A DNA stretch of 64,000 nucleotides from Stenogyne calaminthoides (GCA_037126765.1 JBBCBC010000016.1:16418728-16482727), one strand, 5' to 3'. Positions 1 through 10,035 are shown, numbered from the stretch's first letter. A program made the numbers and translations. Notes: generated by a model from the sequence alone, not told the origin.

Positions 1-31
1 TCCTGCTGTGGATGATGAACACAGATTTTGA

Positions 32-316
32 AGAATTAACATTTACGGTTTTACCCATATCTCTTGCACTATCACGTTCTCGCTACGTCAGTGGTGCAAC
101 ATATTTTTCTCTTTTCTTCTTGTTCATGGCGTCCTCTGGCCGAAATTGTTGGACAAGAATGTGAGAATACTAAAAAAAGGACTTTTGGGTTTGTTAGTTG
201 AGCGGGCACTCATCTTCTCAGCGTTTAATCCACCAAAAGGTATACGTCACGTAACTCTGGGAATTACTGCATTTGTAGGATTTGGGTGGCTATTTATGCG
301 CATGATATGTTGTTGA
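32..316 (+). other. Unrecognised hydrophobic open frame, no start codon
   Basis: A frame of about 94 codons is open from just after a stop at 29-31 to a TGA at 314-316, with no Met until its last few residues. The translation is strongly hydrophobic, with a Phe/Leu-rich stretch around 101-130 and a second hydrophobic stretch near the C-terminus (VTLGITAFVGFGWLF). This would suit a fragment of a membrane protein exon. There is a weak resemblance to the C-terminal end of plant wax-synthase-like acyltransferases (MBOAT fold), too weak to name it. Decayed transposon DNA follows immediately, so an isolated gene fragment or a chance frame are both possible. Confidence 0.15.
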
Positions 317-321
317 ATATT

Positions 322-412
322 TAATTCTTATTTGAATTAATATAGGATTAATTCATGCTAGTAATAATTAATTATTTAATTTTGTATTTAAATTACACCT
401 CGAATAGATCCG
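322..412 (+). repeat. Dispersed 90-bp block, copy 1
   Basis: An AT-rich block that starts near TTATTTGAATTAATA and ends near CACCTCGAATAGATCC recurs at 18185-18268 in the same orientation with small indels. Sequence upstream of the two copies is unrelated, so this looks like the shared end of an older repeat rather than a large duplication. 413-589 is AT-rich with nothing recognisable. Confidence 0.5.
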
Positions 413-689
413 GGCACCAATTCCCGAACATGAGCGTGTTGGCGTTTATGTTTTAAATTACCCTCTTATTTTAGACTTGAGCGGAATAATTGTTTTTTTT
501 TCCATCTATTACTACATAACATTATTTCCATTCTTATATTTAGACATTGAAGGTTTTCCTTCCATTTTGCTAATAATAATTGTTATTTTTAGTTTTTTAA
601 TGGTGTAATGTATGGAAATGCTCCTTTATCGAATGGTTTATACTTGTTGCATTGTGAATATAATGTTCTTAATATAGAAAATAGAAGAC

Positions 690-845
690 TCAAACTTAGT
701 AATCATGAAAACACTGACTTACTTGTGGCATTGTAGAGTTGGTCATACAAATGAGAATATAATATAAGGTAAAAAAGTTGGACTACTTAACCCCATTCGA
801 GTTTGAGTCTTATGGAAATTGTGAATCTTGTCTCAAGGGTAAAAT
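690..845 (+). pseudogene. Copia GAG-pre-integrase zinc-finger region, broken
   Basis: The recognisable core is LWHCRVGHTNENI at about 720-760, the HHCC-type zinc-binding start of copia integrase (family form LWHxRLGHxN), followed by CESCLKGKMT at about 815-845 carrying the paired cysteines. In its family this module precedes the integrase catalytic core and helps the enzyme bind element DNA. Stops and a frame change separate the two halves, so no protein can be made. The position just upstream of the integrase core supports the call. Confidence 0.75.
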
Positions 846-892
846 GACCAATAAACTCTTTTACAGGAAAGGGGTTAGTGGCAAAAAGTTCT

Positions 893-1569
893 AGAGTTGA
901 TCCTTTGGTAATGTTTGTGGACCATTGCTTGCTTCTAGCTAGGGGTCGCCGGCTACTTCATCACTTTTCTTGATGACTTCTCAAAATGCAGTATGTGTAT
1001 CTTATGAAACACAAATCCGAATCCTTTTGAAATTCAAAAGTATAAAAGCTGAAGTGAAAGCATCTTGGTAAAGTAATAAGACTCTTGATCGGATCGAGGA
1101 GGAAAATACCTTAACCATGAGTTCGATTACTTGAAGTTCATGGAATCAATCAATGGACTCCTCGTAAACACCCCAAATGAGCGGAGTTTTAAGCGGGAGA
1201 AACCAAACCTGTTAGACATGGTAAGGTCCATGATGAGTTTTCCTCTCTTCCAACATTCTTGTGGGGATATCGCTTCAAACCTCAATCTACATTACGAATA
1301 TGTTTCCATTCAAATCGGTTGAGCATCGCCATCTGAATTATGACATGGCAAGAAGTAACTTTCTTACATAAAAGCGTGGGGTTGCCCTGCGTTTGTGAAA
1401 AAATGCTCCTTGACAAGTTGGAATCAAAAGGTGAAAAAAGGTTACTTTGTGGGATATCCTAAGGAAACTAAAGGATATTACTTCTATCTACCTTAGAAAT
1501 AAGCGGTGGTTGTTTACAGGCAGACGGAGTTCCTCGAAGAAGGTATGTCTTTAAGGAACAAATAAATAA
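893..1569 (+). pseudogene. Copia integrase core, broken, split by a solo LTR
   Basis: Family landmarks can be read in order across several frames: a YFITFLDDFSK-like segment at about 955-990, RSDRGGKYLNHEF at about 1090-1125 (second catalytic Asp region), KPNLLDMVRSMMSF at about 1205-1240, and AWGCPAFVK and GYFVGYPKETKGYYFY at about 1375-1495. The last frame, VVVYRQTEFLEE, ends at about 1540. The next family residues (IELEEIQEP) resume at about 3170, after the inserted LTR. Integrase would insert the element cDNA into the host genome. Frameshifts between the landmarks make the copy non-functional. Confidence 0.8.
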
Positions 1570-3166
1570 GATGATAATATTGGAATATAGAAGCTGGCGT
1601 AAACCGTAATACATATGCGATAGAAATTAATGGTTCACCAACAACGAACATATAATTGCATAAACAATTACAATAATAATAGCGATAAATCTTCTGATAA
1701 CTTTCGAGAAGATTTCTCAACTATGGTATCTATACGTAATCCCCAATCCGCGGACTTGCATGGATTTACGCGTAGAATCCCGAGATGAATTTGCTAGAAA
1801 AATTTTAACTTTCTAAATCTTATGGAGAAAATATGAATTAACGTTGTTTGTGAATTCCCAAGAGCTCATATATATATAGGGAAGGCCCAACTTAAATCTT
1901 AAGATAGCTGATTGGGAAATAAAATCCTAATCTTTATTTAAATAAATCTCTTAGATTTATTTCCCATATAAAATCTCTATGGATTTAATACCCATATATG
2001 TCAAATCTCTACGTTTTTGATTCCATATATATTAAATCTATAATAATATTCCATATACTATTATTGGAAATTCCTATTTAATTAAATCTAATTTAATTAA
2101 ACACTAATAATAGTTAATTCGAAATTAATCTATAATTAGTTAATTCTCCATAAGTTAAATATTAAATTCAATTTAACATATAATCAACTAACTATAATCC
2201 GTAAAGAACTACTTGTTGTGTGACCCATAGGCCCTTATATATCGGCGATTAGTCAAATAGCGGTCTTAATTGAACCATAGACAATAAATACGAAATTCTC
2301 AATATATGAGGTACGTTGCGAGAAACGTGCAACTACCTGTAACTGAAACATGGGCTATTACGATTTCCTCATTTCCTCGATTAGTCTTGAACATGATGAA
2401 GTGTCTATTCAAATAACTTAATCAATTTATCTCCAATCAAAAATTGAACACTCATGTCACACTTGGCCACAAAGTCAAAAGTTGACTTGCATTAATAACG
2501 ACTTTTGATCGATTATGATGAGAAGATGAGTACTCTCTCTAAATCCACTTTGAGGAATGAATCATATTCTTGGCTCAACTACCTGCAGCTTTATACGCCG
2601 TGATGAACACAATCAAACATATACACCCGTGGAAAGGTCTGGCGTCGGTCATGGTCAAAGTTCATCCTCCCACACATGTCGTGCGTATTGACCTCAAGTC
2701 AAAGGAGTATCGCATTACTCCACTTATCAAAACACCCGTAGATACATATTGTGGACTTACATCAAGCGGTTTTCTCGGATGGGTATACCAATACCCTCAA
2801 GGTATTTGTGCATCCATCATAAGATACCTGGTATCTCGCATGCAAGTGAGATCTTACTATACTCTCTAAGAGTATGATGCATATCGCACATCAATCTCAA
2901 TTGCATCATCAATATCTCATTCTTGATGATCCTTGATAGGGGCCATTTGAGAATCATGCTTAAGTCATCTGAGTTCTCATAACCTCAATGACAACAATGA
3001 CTCATGGGAACACTTGCATGAATAAATGCAAACAATCAAACATAATATTCAAACAAGTATATTGCCATACATTAATATTAAAAGAACTATAATATTAAAT
3101 CAAACTGAATATCATCTAGTATTATGTCCTTACAATAGATTGTCTCTAGGACACTAACAACTAACA
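1570..3166 (-). mobile_element. Solo copia LTR in antisense inside the copia body
   Basis: The reverse complement of this segment matches the 3' LTR at 5133-6687 along its length with indels. Shared landmarks include the start TGTTAG...ACAATC, a GATCTCACTTAC-like stretch beside GGTATC, the TTTAATTAAATAGGAAT-like AT block, and the end near TTGGTGAAC. Only one LTR is present with copia coding sequence on both sides, so it is a solo LTR left by LTR-LTR recombination or an inserted fragment. Boundaries are uncertain by about 10 bp, and a clean 5-bp target-site duplication could not be fixed. Open frames inside it (for example 2570-2869) are chance. Confidence 0.8.
1867..1880 (-). promoter_or_regulatory. 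TATA box of the antisense solo LTR
   Basis: Read on the minus strand, CCTATATATATATG lies where the 3' LTR of the same family has CCTATATATAGG (6367-6380). The shared position within the LTR supports a retrotransposon core promoter. Confidence 0.5.
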
Positions 3167-3600
3167 GATAGAACTTGAAGAAATTCAAGAACCACAAACT
3201 AACGAGGCCGATAACTTGTCAAAAAAAGCGTGACAAGGAATCGGTGGGAACGTCAGCGACTCTCATGGTGGAAGTTTATCCTTAGTGATCCTCTTTCATC
3301 TAAGCGGGGGCGTAATTTGAGTTGCATTGAGAACAACATAGTTCAAACTCCAAGTGGGCTGAATGAGAAAAACATAGTTCAAACTCCCATCTAAGAGGCA
3401 TCTGAAAGTGTAGCTCTTGAGGCCTCTTCGGACATTGGTGAAATCGATGCACCATAAAATTTTCACGACCAGAATGTACAGCTTGCACAACCACAGCTCT
3501 GTAAGTCCACTAGGATTTGTAATCCACCCACTAGATTTTATGGTTTCCTCGTAGAGAATATGATGATAATGGAGATTCGGGATAAAGGCGACCTAGAACT
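3167..3600 (+). pseudogene. Copia integrase C-terminal and linker region, broken
   Basis: Coding resumes with IELEEIQEPQTNEAD after the inserted LTR. It passes through a poorly conserved linker and reaches RFYGFLVENMM-like sequence at about 3530-3560, the position of the family motif RYGFL that closes the integrase-RT linker in this copia lineage. An 18-base phrase, AACATAGTTCAAACTCC, is repeated at about 3337 and 3370. Multiple stops are present. Confidence 0.5.
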
Positions 3601-4290
3601 TATACTAGGCGACATTGATGTTGACTCGGAGAAGTGGCATGAAGCCATAAAATCAAAATGGACTCGATGTGCGGGACTTGGTTGAACTATCAAAGGGGTC
3701 AAACCCATAGGTTGCAAATGTGTCTACAAATGTAAAACTGATGCAAGTGGCAAGGTACAAACCTACAATCTTTAGGTTGGTGGCGAAAAGGTTATAGTCA
3801 GCAGCGAAGGTATTGACTATGACGAGACTTTCTCACCAGTTGCTAAGATCAAGTCCATTAGAATTTTATTTGTGGTAGCAGAACATCATGGTTTTGAGAT
3901 TTGGCAAATGGACGTCAAAACAGCTTTTCTCAATGGCAACATTGACAAAGAAGTGTTTATGACTACGGTTTTTGTGTCAGAAATCTAACCTAGTGTGCAA
4001 GCTTAAGCGATCCATTTATGGATTGAAGCAAGCTTCTAGGTATTGAAATATCTATTACGATGAGGTTGTCAAATCTTTTGACTTCTTCAAAAATTCGGAA
4101 GATCCATTTGTTTATCGTAAATGCAGCGGGAAGAATATTATTTTCATAGTCGTATATGTAGATGAAATATTGATTATAGGAAACAATATCCCGCTTATGC
4201 GGTTGGTGAAAGATTGGTTATCAAAGACCTTCATGATGAAGGATCTTGGTGAAATCTTGCTACATCTTAGGGATCAAGATCCGGTTATAT
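3601..4290 (+). pseudogene. Copia reverse transcriptase, broken
   Basis: Strong family landmarks appear in order: SEKWHEAIKSKW at about 3625-3660, GVKPIGCK at about 3698-3720, GIDYDETFSPVAKIKSIRIL at about 3810-3870, IWQMDVKTAFLNGN at about 3900-3940 (first catalytic Asp region), SIYGLKQASR at about 4010-4040, and VVYVDEILIIGNN at about 4150-4190. The canonical YVDD active-site box reads YVDE here, so a catalytic Asp is lost. Several frameshifts break it. The enzyme would copy element RNA into cDNA in a cytoplasmic particle. Confidence 0.88.
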
Positions 4291-5090
4291 ATCCGGATGT
4301 TGAAATTTATCGCGGTCACCTCGTAGATAAAGTCTTGAAGAGATTTGCGATGGAGAACTCTAAGAGGTTCTCTCCGGCATGTCATGGGATAAAGTAGTCT
4401 AAGAAGGATTGTCCTTCCCGGATCTCGATATCCGGCACATGAAGGATATACCATATCATCTGCAATTGACTCCATCTTATGCGCCATGACTTTGCTAGGC
4501 GGATGTGGCCTTCCTTTGTCGGCACCTGCTTGGTAGATACCAGCGGAATCGGTGAACCTCCTTTGGATTCTTTGTCGAAGGCGATCGAAGTACCTCGGGC
4601 GTACTAAAGATTGCTTTCTTTCTCACGGAGGATAGTCGAGCTAGTTGCTGCCCATTTATCTTGTATGATTTCAATCCATTATGTTGATTACAAGTCCTGA
4701 TCGATCTATGTTTTACGTTCTCAATGGTTGGGCGATTAGTTGGAAGAGTTCCAAACAAAGAGATTAAACAGACTCAACAACCAAAGTTAGTACATTCTTT
4801 TACGAAGCTACCAAAGAGGTTGTCAGATAAAATAATTCTTAAATGGAACTAGGGTAGTTAAGTGCGATAGTCGATAAAGTTGTATTGTGATAACTTTAGT
4901 GCGGTTCTATAAGCTAAGGCAAGATCAATACTTGAGAAACAAGCATATCTTGAGGTGTTATCACTTGATCGAGAGATAATTGCTAGAAGGAGAGATAGAG
5001 TTAGAGCGTGTTCCATAGAAGATAATTTGGGTGACCCGTTCACAAGGCTTTAAGTATTCATGTACATACTAGACATTTCAATGGTGCAGG
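4291..5090 (+). pseudogene. Copia RNase H domain, broken
   Basis: The region continues from RT with VLKRFAMENSKRFSP at about 4330-4375, KYLGRTKDCFLSHGG at about 4585-4625 and a degraded LEKQAYLEVLSLDREIIARR stretch at about 4930-4990 (family form KSKHILRRYHLIREI). It ends with a DNLGDPFTR-like segment (family DNxADPxTK) at about 5020-5050. RNase H removes the RNA strand during cDNA synthesis. Stops occur throughout. The polypurine tract and 3' LTR follow within 80 bp, as expected. Confidence 0.8.
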
Positions 5091-5118
5091 GGTTGAACAT
5101 GTAGGTGATTGACTCTAG

Positions 5119-5132
5119 TTCAAGTAGGAGAT
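5119..5132 (+). promoter_or_regulatory. Polypurine tract of the copia element
   Basis: TTCAAGTAGGAGAT abuts the LTR start TGTTGG. This is the usual copia arrangement for priming plus-strand cDNA. Confidence 0.65.
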
Positions 5133-6687
5133 TGTTGGTGTTAGTTTCTAGAAACAATCCTTTGTAAGGACATAATGCTAAGATAATATTAAATTATTGG
5201 TTTAATATTATTGTTTATTTAATATTAAATGTATGGCGTTACACTTGTTTGAATATTATGTTTGATTGTTTGCATTTGTTCTTATCGTGTTCCCCATGAA
5301 TCCTTTGTTGTCATTGATATTTGAGAACTTCGGATGACTTAAGCATGATTCTCAAATAGCCCCGATCGATGATCATCAGAATGGGATATTGATGATCGAT
5401 TGAGATTGGTGTCGTCTGCATCATACTCTTAGAGAGTGTATTAAGATCTCACTTACTATGAGATACTAGGTATCTCATGATGGATCTTATGATACCTTAG
5501 GGGGTATTGGTATACCCGTCCAGCCCCATTTGATGTAGTTCACTTATATGTGTCTCACTGGTGTCTCATTGTAAGTGGGAGCGATGTGATACTGTGTGGA
5601 AGTCGTCATGCGACATGTGTGGAGTGATGAACTTTGACCAAGACCAAGCGGCTTGCACCCTTCCATGGGCAGATATGGCTTGGATTGGGTTCATCATGAA
5701 GTGCATGTGCGTGGTAGTTGGGCGAGAATATGATTCATTCCTCAAAGTGGATTTAGAGAATACTCGTCTTCTCATCATAATTGGATCAAAGTCGTTTGGT
5801 CAATGCCGTCGACTTGGACTTTGTGGCCAAGTGTGACATAAGTGATCAATTAGTGATTAGAGATAATATGATTAAGTTATTTGAATAGACACTTCATCAT
5901 GTTCAAGACTAATCAGTATTAAGTGAATGAAAGGAAGATATCGCAATAGCCCGTATTATAATTCTGGTAAAATGCGTTTCTATAGCATTACCTCATATAT
6001 TGAGAATGTCGATTTATTGTCTAGGGTTCAATTAAGACCAGTTAGTTTGACTAATCGCTTCGATATATGAGGGCTATGGAATCGCCTGACAAGTAATTCC
6101 CTTTTACGGATTATAGTTGGTTGATTAAGTATTAAAGCTGGATTTAATATTTAAGTTTTGGAGAATTAATTAATAGTATTAATTTGGAATTAATTATTAT
6201 TACTATTTAATTAAATTAGATTTAATTAAATAGGAATCCCCAAAATAATATATGGAATATCATTGTAGGAAAATATATTTGGGGAAATCATATCTAAGTG
6301 ACATAATTTGCAAGATTAGGAAATATCTTCATAATAAAGATTGCTTAATCTTTAAAATTTGGGCTTCCTATATATAGGACATCGTGAGGATTCATTAATC
6401 ACAGCAGGAAAACCTAATTTCTCCATAAAATTTAGGGTAGGAATTTTTTCTAGTAAATTAAAGTCTCAGTTCTTATTTGACAAATATGTGCAAATCGTCA
6501 GGTATGGGGATTTCGTGGATAAAGTAGTAGAAAAGCGCATCACAATTCTTGTAAGATTCCTTGTTGTGTTTATTAAGTTTTCGTTTATGCAATTAAGCTG
6601 TTAGATTGTTGGTGAACTATTAATTTCAACTGTAGCATGTATTACGTGTTTCGTCTTTAGTATATTCAGCCCGATTTTTATCATGCA
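5133..6687 (+). repeat. 3' LTR of the copia element
   Basis: The LTR starts TGTTGGTGTTAG directly after the polypurine tract and runs about 1555 bp to a CA near 6687. It is the + strand counterpart of the antisense copy at 1570-3166. It holds a TATA box at 6367-6380 and long AT-rich U3 stretches. Open frames in it (5561-5836, 6359-6604) have no family resemblance and are taken as chance. Confidence 0.8.
6367..6380 (+). promoter_or_regulatory. TATA box of the copia 3' LTR
   Basis: CCTATATATAGGAC lies about 1.2 kb into the LTR and matches the position of CCTATATATATATG in the antisense copy. Confidence 0.5.
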
Positions 6688-7224
6688 AATCTAGCAAGTG
6701 GAATTTTTGTTTTCGGTATGGATAATAATGTTGAGTTGTCTTTATTCAAGGAAAAATATATTAATTAATATAAAGCTTTTCGGTGACTTAATTAATTATT
6801 GGACTAAATAATCTTAAGCAGCGGGAAATAATAGCAAGAAGCCATATTATCGTAATATGGGTTAAGATGGATAATCTGATATTAACTTTATAGTGGAGTA
6901 AATTAATATTAATTGTTGAGAATAATATTGTGGCTCAATATTGATAATTGAGCTCATTTGGGAGATTCAATCTTAATTCTCCTAAAGGCCCCTCAAGTAG
7001 CCTAATATAAATCCGAGTTAATAAAAGGTGAATAAAATAAAAAAATAATTATTGCCTAATTTTTTCCTAATTTTCAAAAAAAAGAAAAAAAAAAGGAGAT
7101 TTTCTTGGAAAGATTTTTTATGGAAGATAAGTATCTATACATATTTAATAACAAAATGTTGGGCCAAAATATTGGGCCAAAAACACTTTCATAATTTTCT
7201 AATAAAATTTTAATTATCTTAACA
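6688..7224. other. AT-rich DNA with no recognised feature
   Basis: No coding similarity, long tandem repeat or terminal-repeat structure was seen here. The stretch contains many homopolymer A/T runs. Confidence 0.6.
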
Positions 7225-7310
7225 AATTTGATGTAGCTCAAATGGTATAACAAATATTGTTATTTTTTTTTATATCAAAAGTACAAGGTTCAATTCCTAT
7301 ATTTACCCAC
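7225..7310 (+). mobile_element. tRNA-like SINE head (pol III A and B boxes)
   Basis: TAGCTCAAATGG at 7234-7245 fits an RNA polymerase III A box, and GGTTCAATTCC at 7287-7297 is a perfect match to the B-box consensus GGTTCRANTCC. The boxes are 53 bp apart with an A/T-rich middle that cannot fold as a tRNA. A decayed tRNA-derived SINE 5' end is more likely than a tRNA gene. The 3' end of the element was not found. Confidence 0.45.
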
Positions 7311-7375
7311 GCATATATCTTGATTATTTTTTTGAATATTTTCTAAATTATTAATATTATTTTTAAATTTTGAAA

Positions 7376-7532
7376 TTAGATCTATTTATACATATATAAT
7401 AACAAAATATAATACAAGAAAGAAAACAATCAACAAAAAAATTATTACAAATTTTTGAACTAGATCTATTTACACATATACAATAACAAAATATTATACC
7501 AAAAAAAGGAAAAGAAAATCAACAAAAAAATT
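7376..7532. repeat. 78-bp tandem duplication
   Basis: TAGATCTATTTA...ATAACAAAATA...ATTATTACAAATTT occurs twice in a row (about 7376-7453 and 7454-7532). The second copy also begins the longer duplicated unit at 7443-8278. Confidence 0.6.
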
Positions 7533-8278
7533 ATTACAAATTTATCATGAAATTTTAAAAGTGGCACATTAATGATTAATAATATAAAATGATATATTTT
7601 GTAGTTGATATAGATATATATATATATTTTTAAATCAGTTACTCCTTCCATCCTTTTTTCAGATTGCTCAGTGAATTTTGACACGGGTTTTAATGAGAAA
7701 ATTCTTTATTAATATTTGAAGGTAATAAAATAGCTTTTTGATAAAGAATTATTTTATCAATTTTAGTGAATAAGATAAAAAAAATAAGTCACTTTTGTAT
7801 GTAATTATTAGTGAAATGTGATGTAATTTAGTGATATTTATAACGGTGGCATGAAACAAAAAAACTATTATAAATTTTTGAACTAGATCTATTTACACAT
7901 ATATAATAACAAAATATTATACCCAAAAAAGGAAAAAAAATCAACAAAAAAATTATTACAAATTTATCATGAAATTTTAAAAGTGGCACATTAATGATTA
8001 ATAATATAAAATGATATATTTTATAGTTGATATAGATATATATATTTTTTTTAAATCAGTTACTCCTTCCATCTTTTTTTTTTAAGATTGCTCACTGAAT
8101 TTTGACACGGGTTTTAATGAGGAAATTCTTTATTAATATTTGAAGGTAATAAAATAGCTTTTTGATAAGGGTATTTTTTTTCAATTTTAGTGAATAAGAT
8201 AAAAATAAGTCACTTTTGTATGTAGTTATTAGTGACATGTGATGTAATTTAGTGATGTTTATAATTGTGGCATGAACA
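7443..8278. repeat. Two tandem copies of a 423-bp unit
   Basis: The segment at about 7443-7859 recurs at about 7866-8278. The anchor GAACTAGATC is at 7457 and 7880, an offset of 423. Both copies contain the MITE left end (CTCCTTCCAT) and continue to GGCATGAA. Differences are mostly A/T homopolymer length and a few substitutions. The simplest reading is that the left part of a MITE and its flank were duplicated in tandem. Confidence 0.8.
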
Positions 8279-8360
8279 GTTTAGTTACTTTATTGATATT
8301 TTGAGTATGTGATAAAAGATGGACTTTTTGAATTTTAAGCAATCTAAAAAAGATGAAGAG
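8063..8360. mobile_element. Stowaway-like MITE
   Basis: Terminal inverted repeats CTCCTTCCATCTTTTTT (left) and CTCTTCATCTTTTTT (right, read inward from 8360) continue into similar AAGATTGCT sequence. They are flanked by TA at 8061-8062 and 8361-8362. A TA target-site duplication and a CTCC-type terminus are typical of Stowaway/Tc1-mariner MITEs. The element is about 298 bp with no coding capacity. Its left half is duplicated upstream at about 7640-7859. Confidence 0.65.
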
Positions 8361-8589
8361 TATTATATATATGAAAATGTATAATTTATCTATGTTGTCT
8401 TTCGAGATAAATCATGGCGTCGGCATCACAGATTTATCTTTGCGGATAACACAGAAGGCTCGAAGAAGAACACGAAGGCTCGGATATCTGAACTCAGCTC
8501 GAAGAGAACACGAAGGCTCGGAATATCTGAGAAATTTTATCTACGTCGGGGGGGCCAATTATCGGACGTCGCGAGTCCCCCACCGAGAC

Positions 8590-8715
8590 CCGCGTGATTT
8601 GTCGTCTTACGCATATGTTTTGTCATCTTTATGCACATGACTTATCGTCTTATCGATTTATGCGTCTTAGCGATTTATCGTCTTAACGATTTATCGTGCT
8701 TATGATTTGTCGTCT
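8590..8715 (+). repeat. 17-bp subrepeats upstream of the LTR TATA box
   Basis: Variants of CGATTTATCGTCTTA recur five to six times in tandem, immediately before the TATA box. The same field is at about 16070-16203 in the 3' LTR. The position suggests upstream promoter elements; this is inferred from position only. Confidence 0.6.
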
Positions 8716-8724
8716 TTGGTCCTC

Positions 8725-8736
8725 TTTATATAAAGG
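8725..8736 (+). promoter_or_regulatory. TATA box of the 5' LTR
   Basis: TTTATATAAAGG followed by ACCTC is identical in the 3' LTR (16210-16221). It is the most conserved part of the two LTRs. Confidence 0.65.
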
Positions 8737-9079
8737 ACCTCGCAGTTCATTGTAAAGGACACTGCTTGGAATGTTTCCTCATTCCAATTATATACCTACA
8801 CCAGCATTTGGGGAAGAACTACGGTTCTTCCGTAGTGTTCTTATTCGATTAATCACTTTGTTTGTGAGTTGTTACCAAATTAGCCACATAATACTCTCCA
8901 CAAAAAGCGACTCCCAACAAATTTAAAAGGAGAGATCGATTGAAAAATTAAATCAAGAACAAACGTCGAATTTTCGAATTCAAATCGAAAAATCACAAGA
9001 ACCTGACCCAAAAAATTCTCAATTTCATTTCCTATTTTCATCATCTTCCTCAATACACAAATCAAAAACAAAAAAATCC

Positions 9080-9780
9080 GGAAAATACAGATCTGGAATC
9101 ACAGTCAGACGAGCAGAAAGGAGAGGAAGAGGAAGGTGTGGGAAGGTCGCTTAGCGCCGCCGTGGCACCGCCCTCACCACCGTCGCCCTCAGCTCATGAC
9201 CGCGGCACCAAAAAACCCCTATCCCAAAATCAAAATTCCCAAAACAAAAAAATTCACAACCCTCAAAACCCTCATATACATACCAACATATACATACAGA
9301 TACAAAAATACAGGTATACATACAGAAAAAAAGAAAGAAAGGAGGAGGGATGAAGAAAGGGGCTGTGAAGCCGCCTCACCTCCACCGTCCTGATTCCTGA
9401 GAGGCCGGCGCCGCTCTCACCTCTAAATCGCCGCCTCACCTCCGCCGCTGCATCTCTGCAGCCAACCGAAGCACCACCGCGCCGGCATCGCCAAACACCA
9501 CCCATCTCTCCGCCGCTGGTGCCCATCTCCGCCACTACAGGCTTCGAGCTTGACTGAAGGCCACCGTCTCCATCACCATCTTCGTCAGATAAAGTAGAGC
9601 AACCGCGAGCCACCGCCGACTCGGCGCTGCCTGCCCTCAACACCAGCACCGTCGCCGCTCCTCGGCGAGAGCCGCCTCACCTCCGCTGCCGCACCAGGCC
9701 TCGCCACCGCCGCTTCACACGAAACTTGATTTCGTCGCGCCATATTGAAAGATTCATGATGCCGCGTGTGCGCCTCTGTG
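9080..9780. other. GC-rich leader segment, possibly captured sequence
   Basis: Just inside the 5' LTR, base composition changes to CCGCC/CACCTCC-rich sequence in an otherwise AT-rich region. Frames are open on both strands (for example 9272-9649 minus), but the translations are low-complexity Pro/Ala/Arg-rich and match no family recognised here. It could be a captured host gene piece or a structured leader RNA. The basis is composition only. Confidence 0.35.
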
Positions 9781-9820
9781 GAATAAAAGCAAAGGGGCTT
9801 TGAACTAATCTGATACTCCA

Positions 9821-10035
9821 TTTTGGGCCGTAATTCAGGCTGAGCAGAGTAATTGGGCCAAGATTAGTTAAGTTTTGGGCCCAATTTTTTACTTTTTTAA
9901 TTATTGGGCCCAAGCTTATTTAATTTTGTGGGCCTGGGTAGATTGGGCTGATTATTATATGGGCCTGGGTAATTTGCTGATTATTTGGGCCTGGGCTGTT
10001 GGCTTTTATTTGTGGGCCGATTTTTTTCGGCCCAA
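9821..10035 (+). promoter_or_regulatory. Cluster of TGGGCC motifs
   Basis: TGGGCC or its complement GGCCCA occurs about eight or nine times in roughly 215 bp: near 9823, 9853, 9875, 9904, 9929, 9960, 9987, 10011 and 10027, plus a TGGGCT near 9943. In plants TGGGCC/T is the core of site II elements bound by TCP factors at growth-related promoters. A poly(A)-like run (about 10038-10068) follows. Confidence 0.5.

Larger units (their letters stand above)
590..6687 (+). mobile_element. 5'-truncated Ty1/copia retrotransposon with 3' LTR
   Basis: The body has the Ty1/copia order: GAG-pre-integrase, integrase, reverse transcriptase, RNase H, polypurine tract, 3' LTR. The 5' LTR, primer-binding site, gag and protease are missing. 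The coding part is full of stops and frameshifts, so the copy is dead. A solo LTR of the same family lies inside it at about 1570-3166 in the opposite orientation. The integrase-before-RT order separates it from gypsy elements. The left edge at about 590 is where coding similarity can first be read, not a structural terminus. Confidence 0.85.
8393..8919 (+). repeat. 5' LTR of the array-bearing element
   Basis: The LTR begins TGTTGTCTTTCGAGATAAATC and ends CCCAACA. It matches 15925-16394 colinearly. It carries an extra local duplication of an ACACGAAGGCTCGGATATCTG-like unit at about 8463-8535 that the 3' LTR lacks. A 17-bp subrepeat field at about 8590-8715 precedes the TATA box. Confidence 0.85.

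Noticed and set aside
2570..2869. 99-codon frame
   Set aside because: It lies in the antisense solo LTR, and the homologous place in the sense LTR has no matching frame.
7225..7310. Functional tRNA gene
   Set aside because: The A and B boxes are too far apart and no cloverleaf can be drawn, so a SINE head is the better call.
9272..9649. 125-codon minus-strand frame
   Set aside because: The translation is low-complexity Gly/Arg/Ala-rich from a CCGCC-rich segment, with no family resemblance and frames open on both strands.
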